Notes: generated by a model not told the origin, from the letters alone. Positions 9,362 through 18,922 are shown, counted from the first letter of the stretch. The stretch: DNA of 64,000 nt from Pseudomonas proteolytica (GCF_007858275.1 NZ_VFEV01000005.1:62001-126000); one strand, 5' to 3'. Made by a program: numbers and translations.

Positions 9362-9389
9362 TGTGGGAGCAGGCAAGCCAGCTCCCACA
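9362..9389. repeat. REP palindrome (GTGGGAGC family)
   Basis: TGTGGGAGCAGGC / GCCAGCTCCCACA is a 13-bp inverted repeat with one mismatched pair. It lies directly after phoR and before the 9539 gene. Confidence 0.8.
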
Positions 9390-9538
9390 TAAGCCCTATG
9401 CAGCATGCATTCGCGCCCCCACCCGGCAGCCGCCACTAGGCAAGCGCCCCTTCAGCCGCTACATTGCCTGACTTGTGCCCGCCCTTGAGGCACAGCCATC
9501 ACCCCTTTTTGAATACACGGAACCCGCAAAACCCCATC

Positions 9539-10879
9539 ATGGACCCTTCCCCTGGTATCACCCTCGCGACACTCTTCGCCGATTTCGGCATGATTCTTTT
9601 TGCACTGATCCTGGTACTGCTCAACGGTTTCTTCGTTGCGGCGGAATTTGCCATGGTCAAACTGCGCTCCACCCGGGTCGAGGCCATCGCCCACACCAAC
9701 GGCTGGCGCGGGCAGATCCTGCGCACCGTACACAGCCAGCTCGACGCCTATCTGTCGGCCTGTCAGTTGGGTATTACCCTCGCCTCCCTGGGCTTGGGCT
9801 GGGTCGGTGAGCCGGCTTTTGCGCACATCCTGGAGCCGTTGCTGGGGGCCATGGGCGTCGAGTCGCCTGAAGTCATCAAGGGCGTGTCGTTCTTCGCCGC
9901 CTTCTTCGTGATTTCGTACCTGCACATCGTGGTCGGTGAGCTGGCGCCCAAGTCCTGGGCCATTCGCAAGCCCGAGCTGCTGTCGCTGTGGACCGCGGTG
10001 CCGCTGTACCTGTTCTACTGGGCAATGTACCCGGCCATCTACCTGCTCAACGCCAGCGCCAACGCGATCCTGCGCATCGCCGGCCAGGGCGAGCCCGGCC
10101 CCCATCACGAGCACCATTACAGCCGCGAAGAGCTCAAGCTGATCCTGCACTCCAGCCGTGGCCAGGACCCGAGCGACCAAGGCATGCGCGTGTTGGCCTC
10201 GGCCGTGGAAATGGGTGAGCTGGAAGTGGTGGACTGGGCCAACTCCCGGGAAGACCTGGTGACCCTGGACTTCAACGCGCCGCTCAAGGAAATCCTCGCG
10301 CTGTTCCGCCGCCACAAATTCAGCCGCTACCCGGTGTACGACCCCGTGCGCGGTGAGTTTGTCGGCCTGCTGCACATCAAGGACCTACTGCTGGAACTGG
10401 CGGCCCTGGATCATATTCCCGAGTCGTTCAACCTGGCCGAGCTGACCCGCCCATTGGAGCGCGTGTCGCGGCACATGCCGCTGTCGCAGTTGCTGGAGCA
10501 GTTTCGCAAAGGCGGCGCGCACTTTGCCCTGGTTGAAGAAGCCGACGGCAATATCATCGGCTACCTGACCATGGAAGACGTGCTGGAAGTGCTGGTGGGC
10601 GATATCCAGGACGAACACCGCAAGGCCGAGCGCGGCATCCTCGCCTACCAGCCGGGCAAGCTGCTGGTACGTGGTGACACACCACTGTTCAAGATCGAGC
10701 GCCTGCTGGGCATTGACCTGGACCACATCGAGGCCGAAACCCTCGCCGGCTTGATCTACGACACCCTGAACCGGGTGCCGGAAGAGGAAGAAGTGCTGGA
10801 AGTGGAAGGCCTGCGGATCATCATCAAGAAGATGAAAGGCCCGAAAATCGTCCTGGCCAAAGTACTGATGCTCGACTAG
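9539..10879 (+). CDS. CNNM/CorC-type membrane protein (hemolysin C family)
   Basis: The protein has 446 residues from the ATG at 9539. The in-frame extension to 9464 is poor in hydrophobicity and overlaps the leader. An N-terminal DUF21 transmembrane domain (about residues 10-190, with NGFFVAAEFAMVKLR and the LGLGWVGEPA turn) is followed by a CBS pair (about 215-330, FSRYPVYD and GYLTMEDVLE) and a CorC/HlyC C-terminal domain. Family members are linked to Mg/Co export or membrane ion homeostasis. The old 'hemolysin' name is not evidence of toxin activity. In P. aeruginosa an orthologue sits beside phoR. Confidence 0.9.
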   Translation: MDPSPGITLATLFADFGMILFALILVLLNGFFVAAEFAMVKLRSTRVEAIAHTNGWRGQILRTVHSQLDAYLSACQLGITLASLGLGWVGEPAFAHILEPLLGAMGVESPEVIKGVSFFAAFFVISYLHIVVGELAPKSWAIRKPELLSLWTAVPLYLFYWAMYPAIYLLNASANAILRIAGQGEPGPHHEHHYSREELKLILHSSRGQDPSDQGMRVLASAVEMGELEVVDWANSREDLVTLDFNAPLKEILALFRRHKFSRYPVYDPVRGEFVGLLHIKDLLLELAALDHIPESFNLAELTRPLERVSRHMPLSQLLEQFRKGGAHFALVEEADGNIIGYLTMEDVLEVLVGDIQDEHRKAERGILAYQPGKLLVRGDTPLFKIERLLGIDLDHIEAETLAGLIYDTLNRVPEEEEVLEVEGLRIIIKKMKGPKIVLAKVLMLD

Positions 10880-10890
10880 GGCACACCCCC

Positions 10891-10990
10891 TGTAGGAGCG
10901 AGCTTGCTCGCGAAGGACGTTAACGATAACGCTGGGATCCTGACACCCGGCAGCGCCCTCAGGTTTTTCGCGAGCAAGCTCGCTCCTACA
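10891..10990. repeat. REPIN (GTAGGAGCGAGC family)
   Basis: TGTAGGAGCGAGCTTGCTCG at the left is mirrored by CGAGCAAGCTCGCTCCTACA at the right, with about 60 variable bases between. It lies between convergent genes. Confidence 0.85.
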
Positions 10991-10996
10991 AAAGCC

Positions 10997-11677
10997 TTAC
11001 CGCGTGCCCGACGCAAAGTTGGGCAACGCCTGTACCGGTTGCGTGAACTCATACGGAATCGACACCCATCCCGCCCCCGTATCGCGCTGCACCACAAAAT
11101 GCAGGTGTGGCCCACTGCTGTTGCCGGTATTGCCCGACAGCGCCAACGGGCTGCCCACCGCCACCCGCTGGCCTTCCCTGACACTGACCGACCCCAGCTT
11201 GAGGTGCAGATACACACTCTGGGTACCGTCATCGTGCAACACCCGCACGAAGTTGCCCGACGGGTCACTGCCCCGCCCCGATTGGCTGTTCTCCGTTTTC
11301 ACCACGACCCCGCCCCGCGCAGCGATGATCGGCGTGCCTTCGGGCATGGCGATGTCCATGGCGTAGCGGCTCTTGACGTCAGAGTGGCTGAACGTGCCGC
11401 CAGGGCCCTGGGTCAGGCGAAACGGCCCGCCGCGCCAGGGCAACGGGTAACGCTGCGACTGCGCTGGCCGCAGGTTACGCAGCGGCTGGGGATCAAGCAC
11501 CTGGCGCTTCACCGGCACCGCACGGCGCTCCTGGAACACAAACGCTTGGGCGCCAGGGGTCTTCTGGTCGCTGAAAAACACCACGCCACGGGCATCGGTG
11601 GAACGATAGAGGGTCATGGCCAGGGTCGATGAAGCGACTGCGCACAGGCCACAAAACAACAGAAAACGCACAAGCAT
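10997..11677 (-). CDS. M23 family metallopeptidase
   Basis: The protein is 226 residues with an N-terminal signal peptide (MLVRFLLFCGLCAVASSTLA). Then comes a DUF4124-like segment (LYRSTDARGVVFFSD) and a C-terminal LytM/M23 domain. The zinc motif is seen as HSDVKSRYAMD (H-x(6-8)-D), with the second motif GPHLHF near residue 190. Family members cut peptidoglycan cross-links or regulate amidases in the periplasm. Both zinc motifs are intact, so an active enzyme is likely. It is transcribed away from the REPIN at 10891. Confidence 0.9.
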   Translation of the reverse strand: MLVRFLLFCGLCAVASSTLAMTLYRSTDARGVVFFSDQKTPGAQAFVFQERRAVPVKRQVLDPQPLRNLRPAQSQRYPLPWRGGPFRLTQGPGGTFSHSDVKSRYAMDIAMPEGTPIIAARGGVVVKTENSQSGRGSDPSGNFVRVLHDDGTQSVYLHLKLGSVSVREGQRVAVGSPLALSGNTGNSSGPHLHFVVQRDTGAGWVSIPYEFTQPVQALPNFASGTR

Positions 11678-11752
11678 CGGATAAACCTGCCAAGTATGAC
11701 TGACCGGCAGGCTAGCAAGGGTTCATGACACTGTTGTGTGGACCGACGCCCC

Positions 11753-11780
11753 TGTATAAGCCGGCTTGCCGGCATCTACA
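11753..11780. repeat. Degenerate REP palindrome
   Basis: TGTATAAGCCGGC / GCCGGCATCTACA is the same family as the element at 6714-6741. It has two mismatched base pairs near the ends of the stem. It lies between the M23 gene and the response-regulator gene. Confidence 0.65.
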
Positions 11781-11797
11781 GGGATCAGGGGGTTGGG

Positions 11798-12697
11798 TCA
11801 GGCACCCGGCACAAAATGCTTCTGCGCTGTGCCTCGGGCGATCAGGCGGGAGATGTAGTCGAGCTTCTGCGCGTCCTGGTCGATAAAGCGGAAGGTCAGT
11901 TGCAGCCAGTCGCTGTCGGGTCGCGGTTCGTAGGCGACGATCGCGTGCAGGTAGCCGTTGAGGCGTGCGGTTTCAGCGTTCTCGCCTTGCTCCAGGTCGA
12001 GCACTGCGCTTTCCAGCACCTGGGGCAGCACGTCGCCACGACGCACCACCAACAACGCCTCCTTGATGCTCAGGCCCTTGATCACGCATTGCTGGGTGCC
12101 ACTGGACAGGCGCAACTGGCCCTGGCCACGACCGCTGGCGGCCGAGGGTGCGGCGGCGGCCTGCACGGGCGGGCTGTTGAGCAGGCCTTTGCTCGGCGCG
12201 GCCACCGGGGCTGGCTTGACCGCTTCGGGCTTGCCGCCGGTCAGGGCGCTGAGGGAGTCGTTGCCAAAAGCCGAGTTCATCTTGGTCGGTGCGCTGGCCA
12301 GCAAGGCGTCGAGGCGCCCGATCTTGTTCAGGGCCTGCTTGACCTTGTTCAGCAACTGCTCGTTGGTGAACGGCTTGCTGACGTAGCCGGAGACGCCGGC
12401 CTGGATGGCCTGGACCACGTTTTCCTTGTCGCCGCGGCTGGTGACCATGACAAACGGCATGGACTTGAGCTGCGGCTGCTCACGGCACCAGGTCAACAAT
12501 TCCAGGCCCGACATTTCCGGCATTTCCCAGTCGCACAGCACCATGTCGAAGGTTTCGCGCATCAGGATGGCCTGGGCCTTTTTGCCGTTTACCGCATCTT
12601 CAATCTTGATACCGGGGAAGTAGTTACGCAGGCACTTCTTCACCAGGTCGCGAATAAACGAGGCGTCATCCACCACCAATACACTGACTTTACTCAT
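11798..12697 (-). CDS. Response regulator with CheY-like N-terminus and PilZ-like C-terminus
   Basis: The protein is 299 residues. The receiver domain (about 1-125) has D10/D11, phospho-acceptor D56 (LCDWEMP) and Lys of GYVSKPF. A linker rich in Ala and Pro (about 135-195) leads to a C-terminal domain (QLRLSSGTQQCVIKGLSIKEALLVV...) that looks PilZ-like. No Arg-rich c-di-GMP motif is clear, so ligand binding is uncertain. No histidine kinase is adjacent. A homologue lies next to phoU in P. aeruginosa (from memory). Confidence 0.85.
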   Translation of the reverse strand: MSKVSVLVVDDASFIRDLVKKCLRNYFPGIKIEDAVNGKKAQAILMRETFDMVLCDWEMPEMSGLELLTWCREQPQLKSMPFVMVTSRGDKENVVQAIQAGVSGYVSKPFTNEQLLNKVKQALNKIGRLDALLASAPTKMNSAFGNDSLSALTGGKPEAVKPAPVAAPSKGLLNSPPVQAAAAPSAASGRGQGQLRLSSGTQQCVIKGLSIKEALLVVRRGDVLPQVLESAVLDLEQGENAETARLNGYLHAIVAYEPRPDSDWLQLTFRFIDQDAQKLDYISRLIARGTAQKHFVPGA

Positions 12698-12823
12698 CGA
12701 CCCTTCATCCTCTCAAAACCCCGGCAAGCAAAACGCTTAACTGATGGCATTTTGCCAAAAACTCGTCAGTCACGCCGGGACTTTATGGCTGCCCGCAGCG
12801 CAAAACTCATACGCCACAAACGC

Positions 12824-12850
12824 AAACGCCCGACCTGAGGCCGGGCGTTT
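12824..12850. terminator. Intrinsic terminator hairpin downstream of phoU
   Basis: AAACGCCCG at 12824-12832 pairs with CGGGCGTTT at 12842-12850, with an inner CCT/AGG stem. It lies 16 bases after the phoU stop on the minus strand. Short T-rich runs occur on both sides. Confidence 0.75.
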
Positions 12851-12865
12851 ATTTCTCGGGCAATC

Positions 12866-13627
12866 TTACTTATCGTCAGATTCGTCCGGAACATTAGGGA
12901 TTTGATCGGCCGTGCCTTCAACTTCGGCTTTCATGCGCTTGAGGCCCATGTGCCGCACGTCGGTGCCGCGTACCAGGTAGATGACCAATTCCGAGATATT
13001 GCGCGCGTGGTCGCCGATCCGTTCCAGGGAGCGCAACACCCAGATGATGCTCAACACCCGCGAGATGGAGCGCGGGTCTTCCATCATGTAGGTCGCCAGC
13101 TCACGCAGAGCTGTCTTGTATTCGCGGTCGATGATCTTGTCGTACTGGGCCACCGACAACGCCAGGTCGGCGTCGAAACGGGCAAAGGCATCCAGCGCAT
13201 CGCGGACCATGTTGCGCACCTGGTCGCCGATATGACGCACTTCGACATAACCGCGCGGCGCTTCGCCTTCTTCGCACAACTGGATGGCGCGACGGGCGAT
13301 CTTGGTGGCTTCGTCACCGATACGCTCCAGATCGATCACCGACTTGGAAATGCTGATGATCAAACGCAGGTCGGACGCCGCCGGCTGGCGACGGGCGAGG
13401 ATGCGCAGGCATTCCTCGTCGATGTTGCGCTCCATCTGGTTGATCTGGTCGTCGATCTCGCGCACTTGCTGGGCAAGGCCCGAGTCGGCCTCGATCAGCG
13501 CGGTCACCGCATCATTGACTTGCTTCTCCACCAGCCCGCCCATGGCCAGGAGGTGGCTGCGCACTTCCTCAAGCTCGGCGTTGAACTGCGCGGAGATGTG
13601 GTGGGTAAGGCCTTCTTTGCTAATCAT
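12866..13627 (-). CDS. phoU: Phosphate signalling protein PhoU
   Basis: The protein is 253 residues made of two similar three-helix bundles, each with the metal-binding ExxxD motif region: ERIGDEATKIARR and ERIGDHARNISE. PhoU links the PstSCAB transporter to PhoR and represses PhoB phosphorylation when phosphate is plentiful. It is the last gene of the pst group, 70 bases after pstB. Confidence 0.96.
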   Translation of the reverse strand: MISKEGLTHHISAQFNAELEEVRSHLLAMGGLVEKQVNDAVTALIEADSGLAQQVREIDDQINQMERNIDEECLRILARRQPAASDLRLIISISKSVIDLERIGDEATKIARRAIQLCEEGEAPRGYVEVRHIGDQVRNMVRDALDAFARFDADLALSVAQYDKIIDREYKTALRELATYMMEDPRSISRVLSIIWVLRSLERIGDHARNISELVIYLVRGTDVRHMGLKRMKAEVEGTADQIPNVPDESDDK

Positions 13628-13697
13628 GTTGGCGTCCTTGGAGCGTCCGGTAAGGTGCGGAGAACCGCAGCGTCAGTGCAATCAGAACCACAGCTTC

Positions 13698-14531
13698 CTA
13701 GCCGTAGCGACCGGTGATGTAGTCTTCGGTCTGCTTCTTCGCCGGATTAGTGAACAGGGTGTCGGTGTCACCGAACTCCACCAGTTTGCCCATGTACATG
13801 AACGCGGTGTAGTCGGAAACCCGCGCCGCCTGTTGCATGTTGTGGGTCACGATGACGATGGTGAACTTGGACTTGAGCTCGTAGATCAGCTCTTCGACTT
13901 TCAGCGTCGAGATCGGGTCGAGTGCCGAGCACGGTTCGTCGAGCAGCAGCACTTCAGGCTCCACGGCGATGGTACGGGCAATCACCAGGCGCTGCTGCTG
14001 GCCGCCGGACAGGCCGAGGGCCGATTCGTGCAGGCGGTCCTTGACCTCGTCCCACAGCGCCGCGCCTTTAAGGGCCCACTCGACTGCTTCGTCGAGGATG
14101 CGCTTTTTGTTGATGCCCTGGATGCGCAGGCCGTAGACCACGTTTTCGTAGATGGTCTTGGGGAACGGGTTGGGCTTCTGGAACACCATGCCCACCCGAC
14201 GACGCAGCTCGGCCACGTCTTCGCCCTTGCGGTAGATGTTGCTGCCGTAGAGGTTGATCGCGCCTTCCACACGGCAACCGTCCACCAGGTCGTTCATGCG
14301 GTTGAAGGTGCGCAGCAGCGTGGACTTGCCGCAGCCCGAGGGGCCGATAAAGGCGGTCACGCGCTGCTTGGGGATGTTCATGCTGACGTCGAACAACGCC
14401 TGCTTCTCACCGTAGTACAGGCTCAGGCCCGGGACTTCGATGGCTACGGTTTCTTCGGCCAGGCTCAGGCTTTGCTTGTCGCGACCCAGGGCTGACATGT
14501 TGATGCCGTGGGAATGGGTTTCATGTTGCAT
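13698..14531 (-). CDS. pstB: Phosphate ABC transporter ATPase PstB
   Basis: The protein is 277 residues with Walker [11 protein letters not shown]-loop region [11 protein letters not shown], signature LSGGQQQR, Walker B VLLLDEP and the switch His in VTHNMQQA. It powers high-affinity phosphate import with PstA/PstC. It is separated from pstA by 186 bases that contain a REPIN (14627-14695). Confidence 0.97.
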   Translation of the reverse strand: MQHETHSHGINMSALGRDKQSLSLAEETVAIEVPGLSLYYGEKQALFDVSMNIPKQRVTAFIGPSGCGKSTLLRTFNRMNDLVDGCRVEGAINLYGSNIYRKGEDVAELRRRVGMVFQKPNPFPKTIYENVVYGLRIQGINKKRILDEAVEWALKGAALWDEVKDRLHESALGLSGGQQQRLVIARTIAVEPEVLLLDEPCSALDPISTLKVEELIYELKSKFTIVIVTHNMQQAARVSDYTAFMYMGKLVEFGDTDTLFTNPAKKQTEDYITGRYG

Positions 14532-14626
14532 GGGATGCTCCCTGTGCTACCAATTCGTTTCGTTGAACCGCGGCTTCATAGTGGGCCTTGCGGTTTACCT
14601 CAAATCTGTTTCCAACTCGGTGCCCT

Positions 14627-14695
14627 GTGGGAGCGGGCTTGCTCGCGAAAGCGTCAGGTCAGAGACACCGCATTCGCGAGCAAGCCCGCTCCCAC
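14627..14695. repeat. REPIN (GTGGGAGCGGGC family) between pstA and pstB
   Basis: GTGGGAGCGGGCTTGCTCGC is mirrored by GCGAGCAAGCCCGCTCCCAC around a ~30-base spacer. It lies inside the otherwise contiguous pst transcription unit, where it could fold in the mRNA and alter pstB-phoU output relative to pstCA. Confidence 0.88.
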
Positions 14696-14717
14696 CTTGG
14701 GTCCGCGTTCAATTCAA

Positions 14718-16388
14718 TCAGCTATCCAGCGCCTTGTATTTTTCGCGCAGGTGGTTACGAATCCATACCGCCGACAGGTTCAGCGTGGCGATCACCAGCA
14801 CCAGCAGGAACGCGGTGGCGTACACCAGCGGACGTGCCGCCTCGACGTTGGGGCTCTGGAAGCCGACGTCGTAGATATGGAAGCCCAGGTGCATGATCTT
14901 CTGGTCCAGGTGCAGGTACGGGTAGTTGCCGTCCAGCGGCAGCGACGGTGCCAGCTTCACCACACCCACCAGCATCAGCGGTGCCACTTCACCGGCGGCG
15001 CGGGCCACGGCGAGGATCATGCCGGTCATCATCGCCGGGCTGGCCATGGGCAGGACGATTTTCCACAGCGTTTCCGCCTTGGTCGCGCCCAGTGCCAGGG
15101 AGCCTTCACGTACGGTACGCGGGATACGAGCCAGGCCTTCTTCGGTGGCCACGATCACCACCGGCACCGCCAGCAGCGCCAGGGTCAGCGAGGCCCACAA
15201 CAGGCCCGGCGTACCGAAGGTCGGCGCCGGCAGGGCTTCGGGGAAGAACAACCGGTCCACCGAACCACCCAGCACGTAGACGAAGAAGCCCAGGCCGAAC
15301 ACACCGTAGACAATCGCCGGGACACCCGCCAGGTTGTTCACCGCGATGCGGATGATGCGGGTCAAGGTGTTCTGCTTGGCGTATTCACGCAGGTAGACCG
15401 CCGCCAGTACGCCGAACGGGGTCACGATCATCGCCATGATCAGGGTCATCATCACGGTGCCGAAGATCGCCGGGAAAATCCCGCCTTCGGTGTTGGCTTC
15501 ACGCGGGTCATCGCTGAGGAATTCCCAGACCTTGCTGACATAGAAGCCCATCTTGGTCAGGGTGCCCATGGCGTTCGGCTGGTAGGCGTGCACCACGTGG
15601 CCGATATTGATTTCAAGCTCTTTGCCGTTGGCATCGCGGGCCGTGAGGCTGTCGCGGTTGAACTGGGCGTGCAGGTCGGTCAGGCGTGCCTCGATGGCCT
15701 GGTAACGCGCATTCAGCTCGGCGCGGTCAGCATCCATGTCGGCCTGGGCGGCGGCGTCGAGCTTGCCGCTGAGCTCCAGTTTGCGACCGTGCAGGCGGAT
15801 ACGCTCAAGACCTGCGTTGATCGCGCCAATATCGCTCTTCTCAAGGGTCTTGAGATCGGCGGCCAGCTTGTTCACCCGCTCAACCCGCGCCTGCAGCTCT
15901 GGCCACGCAGCCTCGCCTTCGGCGACGACTTTGCCATCCTGCTTGACGTTGACCAGGGTGCCGTAGAAGTTGCCCCACTCACGACGCTCGATGGCCATCA
16001 ACTCGACAGGCGTGGTCTGGTTGGTCAGCCACTCGCCGACGATCCACGTGAAGTCGTTGCCGTTCAAGTCACGGTTGCCGACCTTGATCAGCTCGCGGGT
16101 CATGAACTCCGGACCTTCGTCCGGCACCGGCAGGCCGGCGCTTTTCAGGCGCTCGCGCGGCACTTGTTCTTTCTGTACCACTTCGCCAATGACGATGTGG
16201 TTGGCCTGGCCCGGCACGTTGTAGTTGGCCTGGATCAGGTCGGCTGGCCAGAAGTGACCCAAGCCGCGCACGGCAATCACAGCCAGCAAACCAATGGTCA
16301 TGATGACCGCGATGGCCACCGCACCACCGCTGATCCAGACGCCTGGGGCGCCGCTCTTGAACCATCCATTCAGGGAGTTCTGTTTCAC
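14718..16388 (-). CDS. pstA: Phosphate ABC transporter permease PstA (long form)
   Basis: The protein is 556 residues from a GTG start, nearly twice the E. coli PstA length. One N-terminal membrane helix (about 20-42) is followed by a ~230-residue periplasmic insert with coiled-coil character (LERIRLHGRKLEL, ELNARYQAIEARL). A standard permease domain follows (from about residue 285), with the coupling loop EGSLALGATKAETLWKIVLP. The gap to pstC is 15 bases. Confidence 0.95.
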   Translation of the reverse strand: MKQNSLNGWFKSGAPGVWISGGAVAIAVIMTIGLLAVIAVRGLGHFWPADLIQANYNVPGQANHIVIGEVVQKEQVPRERLKSAGLPVPDEGPEFMTRELIKVGNRDLNGNDFTWIVGEWLTNQTTPVELMAIERREWGNFYGTLVNVKQDGKVVAEGEAAWPELQARVERVNKLAADLKTLEKSDIGAINAGLERIRLHGRKLELSGKLDAAAQADMDADRAELNARYQAIEARLTDLHAQFNRDSLTARDANGKELEINIGHVVHAYQPNAMGTLTKMGFYVSKVWEFLSDDPREANTEGGIFPAIFGTVMMTLIMAMIVTPFGVLAAVYLREYAKQNTLTRIIRIAVNNLAGVPAIVYGVFGLGFFVYVLGGSVDRLFFPEALPAPTFGTPGLLWASLTLALLAVPVVIVATEEGLARIPRTVREGSLALGATKAETLWKIVLPMASPAMMTGMILAVARAAGEVAPLMLVGVVKLAPSLPLDGNYPYLHLDQKIMHLGFHIYDVGFQSPNVEAARPLVYATAFLLVLVIATLNLSAVWIRNHLREKYKALDS

Positions 16389-16403
16389 AGACTTCTACCT
16401 TTC

Positions 16404-18689
16404 TTAAAGCGACGAGTATTTCTTGCGCAGACGCTGACGGATCAGCTCGGCGAGGGTGTTCATGATGAAAGTGAACAGCAGCAGCACCAGCGCCGAGAGG
16501 AACAGCACGCGGTAATGACTGCCGCCCACTTCCGACTCGGGCATTTCCACTGCGACGTTGGCTGCGAGCGTTCGCAGGCCTTCGAACAGGTTCATTTCCA
16601 TGACCGGGGTGTTACCAGTGGCCATCAGCACGATCATGGTTTCACCCACCGCACGGCCCATGCCGATCATCAGCGCCGAGAAGATCCCTGGGCTGGCGGT
16701 CAGCAACACGACGCGGGTCATGGTCTGCCATGGCGTAGCGCCCAGGGCCAGGGAACCCAGGGTCAGGCCCCGCGGCACACTGAATACGGCGTCTTCGGCG
16801 ATGGAGTAGATGTTCGGGATCACTGCAAAACCCATGGCCAGGCCGACAACCAGGGCGTTGCGCTGGTCGTAGGTGATGCCCAGGTCGTGGGAGATCCACA
16901 TGCGCATGTCGCCACCGAAGAACCAGGTTTCCAGGTACGGGCTCATGTACAGCGAGAGCCAGCCCACAAACAGGATCACCGGGATCAGGATTGCGCTTTC
17001 CCAGCCATCCGGTACCCGCAGGCGGATCGACTCAGGCAACCGGCTGAAGATGAAGCCGGCCAGCAGGATGCCAATCGGCAGCAACATCAGCAGACTGAAA
17101 ATCCCCGGCAGGTGCCCTTCGACATACGGCGCCAGGAACAGGCCGGCGAAGAAGCCGAGGATCACCGTGGGCATCGCTTCCATCAGCTCGATCACCGGTT
17201 TGACCTTGCGGCGCAGGCTCGGGGCCATGAAGTAAGCGGTATAGATTGCCGCGGCAATGGCCAGTGGTGCAGCCAGCAGCATGGCGTAGAACGCGGCCTT
17301 GAGCGTACCGAAGGTCAGTGGCGCCAGGCTCATCTTGGGTTCGAAGTCGCTGTTGGCGGCGGTCGATTGCCAGACGTATTTAGGCTCGTCGTAGTTTTCG
17401 TACCAGACCTTGCTCCACAAAGCGCTCCAAGACACTTCCGGGTGCGGGTTGTCGAGCGCCAGCGGCTGCAGCTTGCCGCCGGCTTCGACGATCACACGGT
17501 TGGCCCGTGGCGACATGCCGAAGATGCCCTGGCCTTCGACCACCGGGTCGACCAGCAAGGTACGGTGCGCGGTGCTGTGGAACACCCCGAACTTACCGGA
17601 GGCATCAAGGGCGACGAAGCCTTTGCGACGCTCTTCGGCAGTGATTTCAACGATAGGCGTGGTGCCCATCTGGAAGGTACGGATCTGCTTGAAACGTTGC
17701 TCGCCATCCGGGTCGCGGGCCATGAACCACTGGGCCAGGCCGCCCTTGGAGTTACCGACGATCAACGAGATGCCGCCCACCAACTGGGTGCTGGCGGTGA
17801 TTTCGGCGTTGCCATCGTCCAACAGTTTGTAGCGACCGTTGAGGCTGTTGTCCCGCAGGCTGAACACATCGGCCAGGGCGCGACCGTTGATCACATACAG
17901 CCATTGCTGGCGCGGATCGACGAAGATCGCTTTCACCGGCTCAGTCATCTGCGGCAGCTCGATACGCTTCTGCTCGCTGACGACTTCGCCGGTCATCATG
18001 TTTTCTTCGCGGCTCACCGACAGCACGTTCAGGTGCGAACCGGCAGAACCGGCAACAACCAGCGAGCTGTCGGTAGCATTCAGGGCCACATGCTCCAGCG
18101 GACGACCGGCCTCGTCGAGCACCATCGGCGTTTCACCGTAGGGGTATTCGATCTCGGGAGAAATGGTCTTCTTGCCGTCCGGGTAGGTCACTTTATAAGA
18201 GTGGCGGAACACCAGGGACTGGCCGTTGGACAGACCGAGGATCACCAGCGGGCTGCCTGGCTGGTCTTCACCGATGGACACCACACTGGCGCCGGCTGGC
18301 AGGGCCAGGTCGACACGCTTGAGTTCAGCACCGGTCTCGACACTGAAGAACAATGCCTGGCCCTTGTCGGAAACCCGCATGGCCACCTGGTTCTGTTCTT
18401 CCAGCGAGATCAGCAACGGCTTGCCGGCATCCTGCATCCAGGCCGGAGTCAGGGCCTCGCCCTTGGTCAGGCTGGCACCCTGGAACAGCGGCGCGACCAC
18501 GTAGGCCAGGAAGAAGAAAATCAGGGTGATAGCGCCGAGGACGGCGAGACCGCCGACCAGCACGTACCAACGGGTCAGGCGATCCTTGAGCGCGCGGATG
18601 CGGCGCTTGCGTTGCAGCTCAGGCGTATTGAAGTCAATGCGCTTGGGAGGAGAAGTCGTCGTCATGGTGGAATTGGCCAGATCATTCAT
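16404..18689 (-). CDS. pstC: Phosphate ABC transporter permease PstC (long form)
   Basis: The protein has 761 residues from the ATG at 18689 (AGGGTG upstream). A GTG two codons earlier is rejected. One N-terminal helix (about 38-60) is followed by a ~400-residue periplasmic region with repeated beta-strand/turn pattern, then the permease core with ALGATPWQTMTRVVL. E. coli PstC has only about 320 residues. A Pho box stands 23 bases upstream (18712-18729), so pstC-pstA-pstB-phoU can be induced separately from pstS. Confidence 0.94.
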   Translation of the reverse strand: MNDLANSTMTTTSPPKRIDFNTPELQRKRRIRALKDRLTRWYVLVGGLAVLGAITLIFFFLAYVVAPLFQGASLTKGEALTPAWMQDAGKPLLISLEEQNQVAMRVSDKGQALFFSVETGAELKRVDLALPAGASVVSIGEDQPGSPLVILGLSNGQSLVFRHSYKVTYPDGKKTISPEIEYPYGETPMVLDEAGRPLEHVALNATDSSLVVAGSAGSHLNVLSVSREENMMTGEVVSEQKRIELPQMTEPVKAIFVDPRQQWLYVINGRALADVFSLRDNSLNGRYKLLDDGNAEITASTQLVGGISLIVGNSKGGLAQWFMARDPDGEQRFKQIRTFQMGTTPIVEITAEERRKGFVALDASGKFGVFHSTAHRTLLVDPVVEGQGIFGMSPRANRVIVEAGGKLQPLALDNPHPEVSWSALWSKVWYENYDEPKYVWQSTAANSDFEPKMSLAPLTFGTLKAAFYAMLLAAPLAIAAAIYTAYFMAPSLRRKVKPVIELMEAMPTVILGFFAGLFLAPYVEGHLPGIFSLLMLLPIGILLAGFIFSRLPESIRLRVPDGWESAILIPVILFVGWLSLYMSPYLETWFFGGDMRMWISHDLGITYDQRNALVVGLAMGFAVIPNIYSIAEDAVFSVPRGLTLGSLALGATPWQTMTRVVLLTASPGIFSALMIGMGRAVGETMIVLMATGNTPVMEMNLFEGLRTLAANVAVEMPESEVGGSHYRVLFLSALVLLLFTFIMNTLAELIRQRLRKKYSSL

Positions 18690-18711
18690 GCGCACACCCT
18701 AGCGATCCTGT

Positions 18712-18729
18712 ATGACAGAAAGATGACAA
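18712..18729 (-). promoter_or_regulatory. Pho box upstream of pstC
   Basis: On the minus strand the element reads TTGTCAT-CTTT-CTGTCAT, a near-consensus PhoB pair. A weaker GCGTCAC unit lies 11 bases further upstream, giving three 11-base repeats. Confidence 0.88.
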
Positions 18730-18792
18730 TGCAGTGACGCAAGAAATCCGCCGCATAGCAGGGCTGGCAGCGGACCGAAAAATTAGGAGTTC

Positions 18793-18892
18793 TGTAGGAG
18801 CGAGCTTGCTCGCGAAAAACGTCAAGGCACCGCGTTGACTCAGAGACGGCGCGTGATCGTTAACGCTTTTCGCGAGCAAGCTCGCTCCTACA
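18793..18892. repeat. REPIN (GTAGGAGCGAGC family) between pstS and pstC
   Basis: TGTAGGAGCGAGCTTGCTCG and its inverted copy ending CGCTCCTACA flank about 60 variable bases. It lies downstream of pstS, upstream of the pstC promoter, and could attenuate read-through from pstS. Confidence 0.88.
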
Positions 18893-18922
18893 GAAAAGGC
18901 CGGCTTTACCCGGCCCCGTAGC

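Noticed and set aside
9539..10879. Calling the CNNM/CorC protein a hemolysin
   Set aside because: DUF21-CBS-CorC architecture is an ion-transport or membrane-homeostasis family; the name is historical.
14508..18737. A 1409-residue open frame on the plus strand opposite pstC and pstA
   Set aside because: It is antisense to two clearly coding genes. Its His/Gln/Asp-rich translation is the expected mirror of high-GC codon usage, with no RBS or family match.
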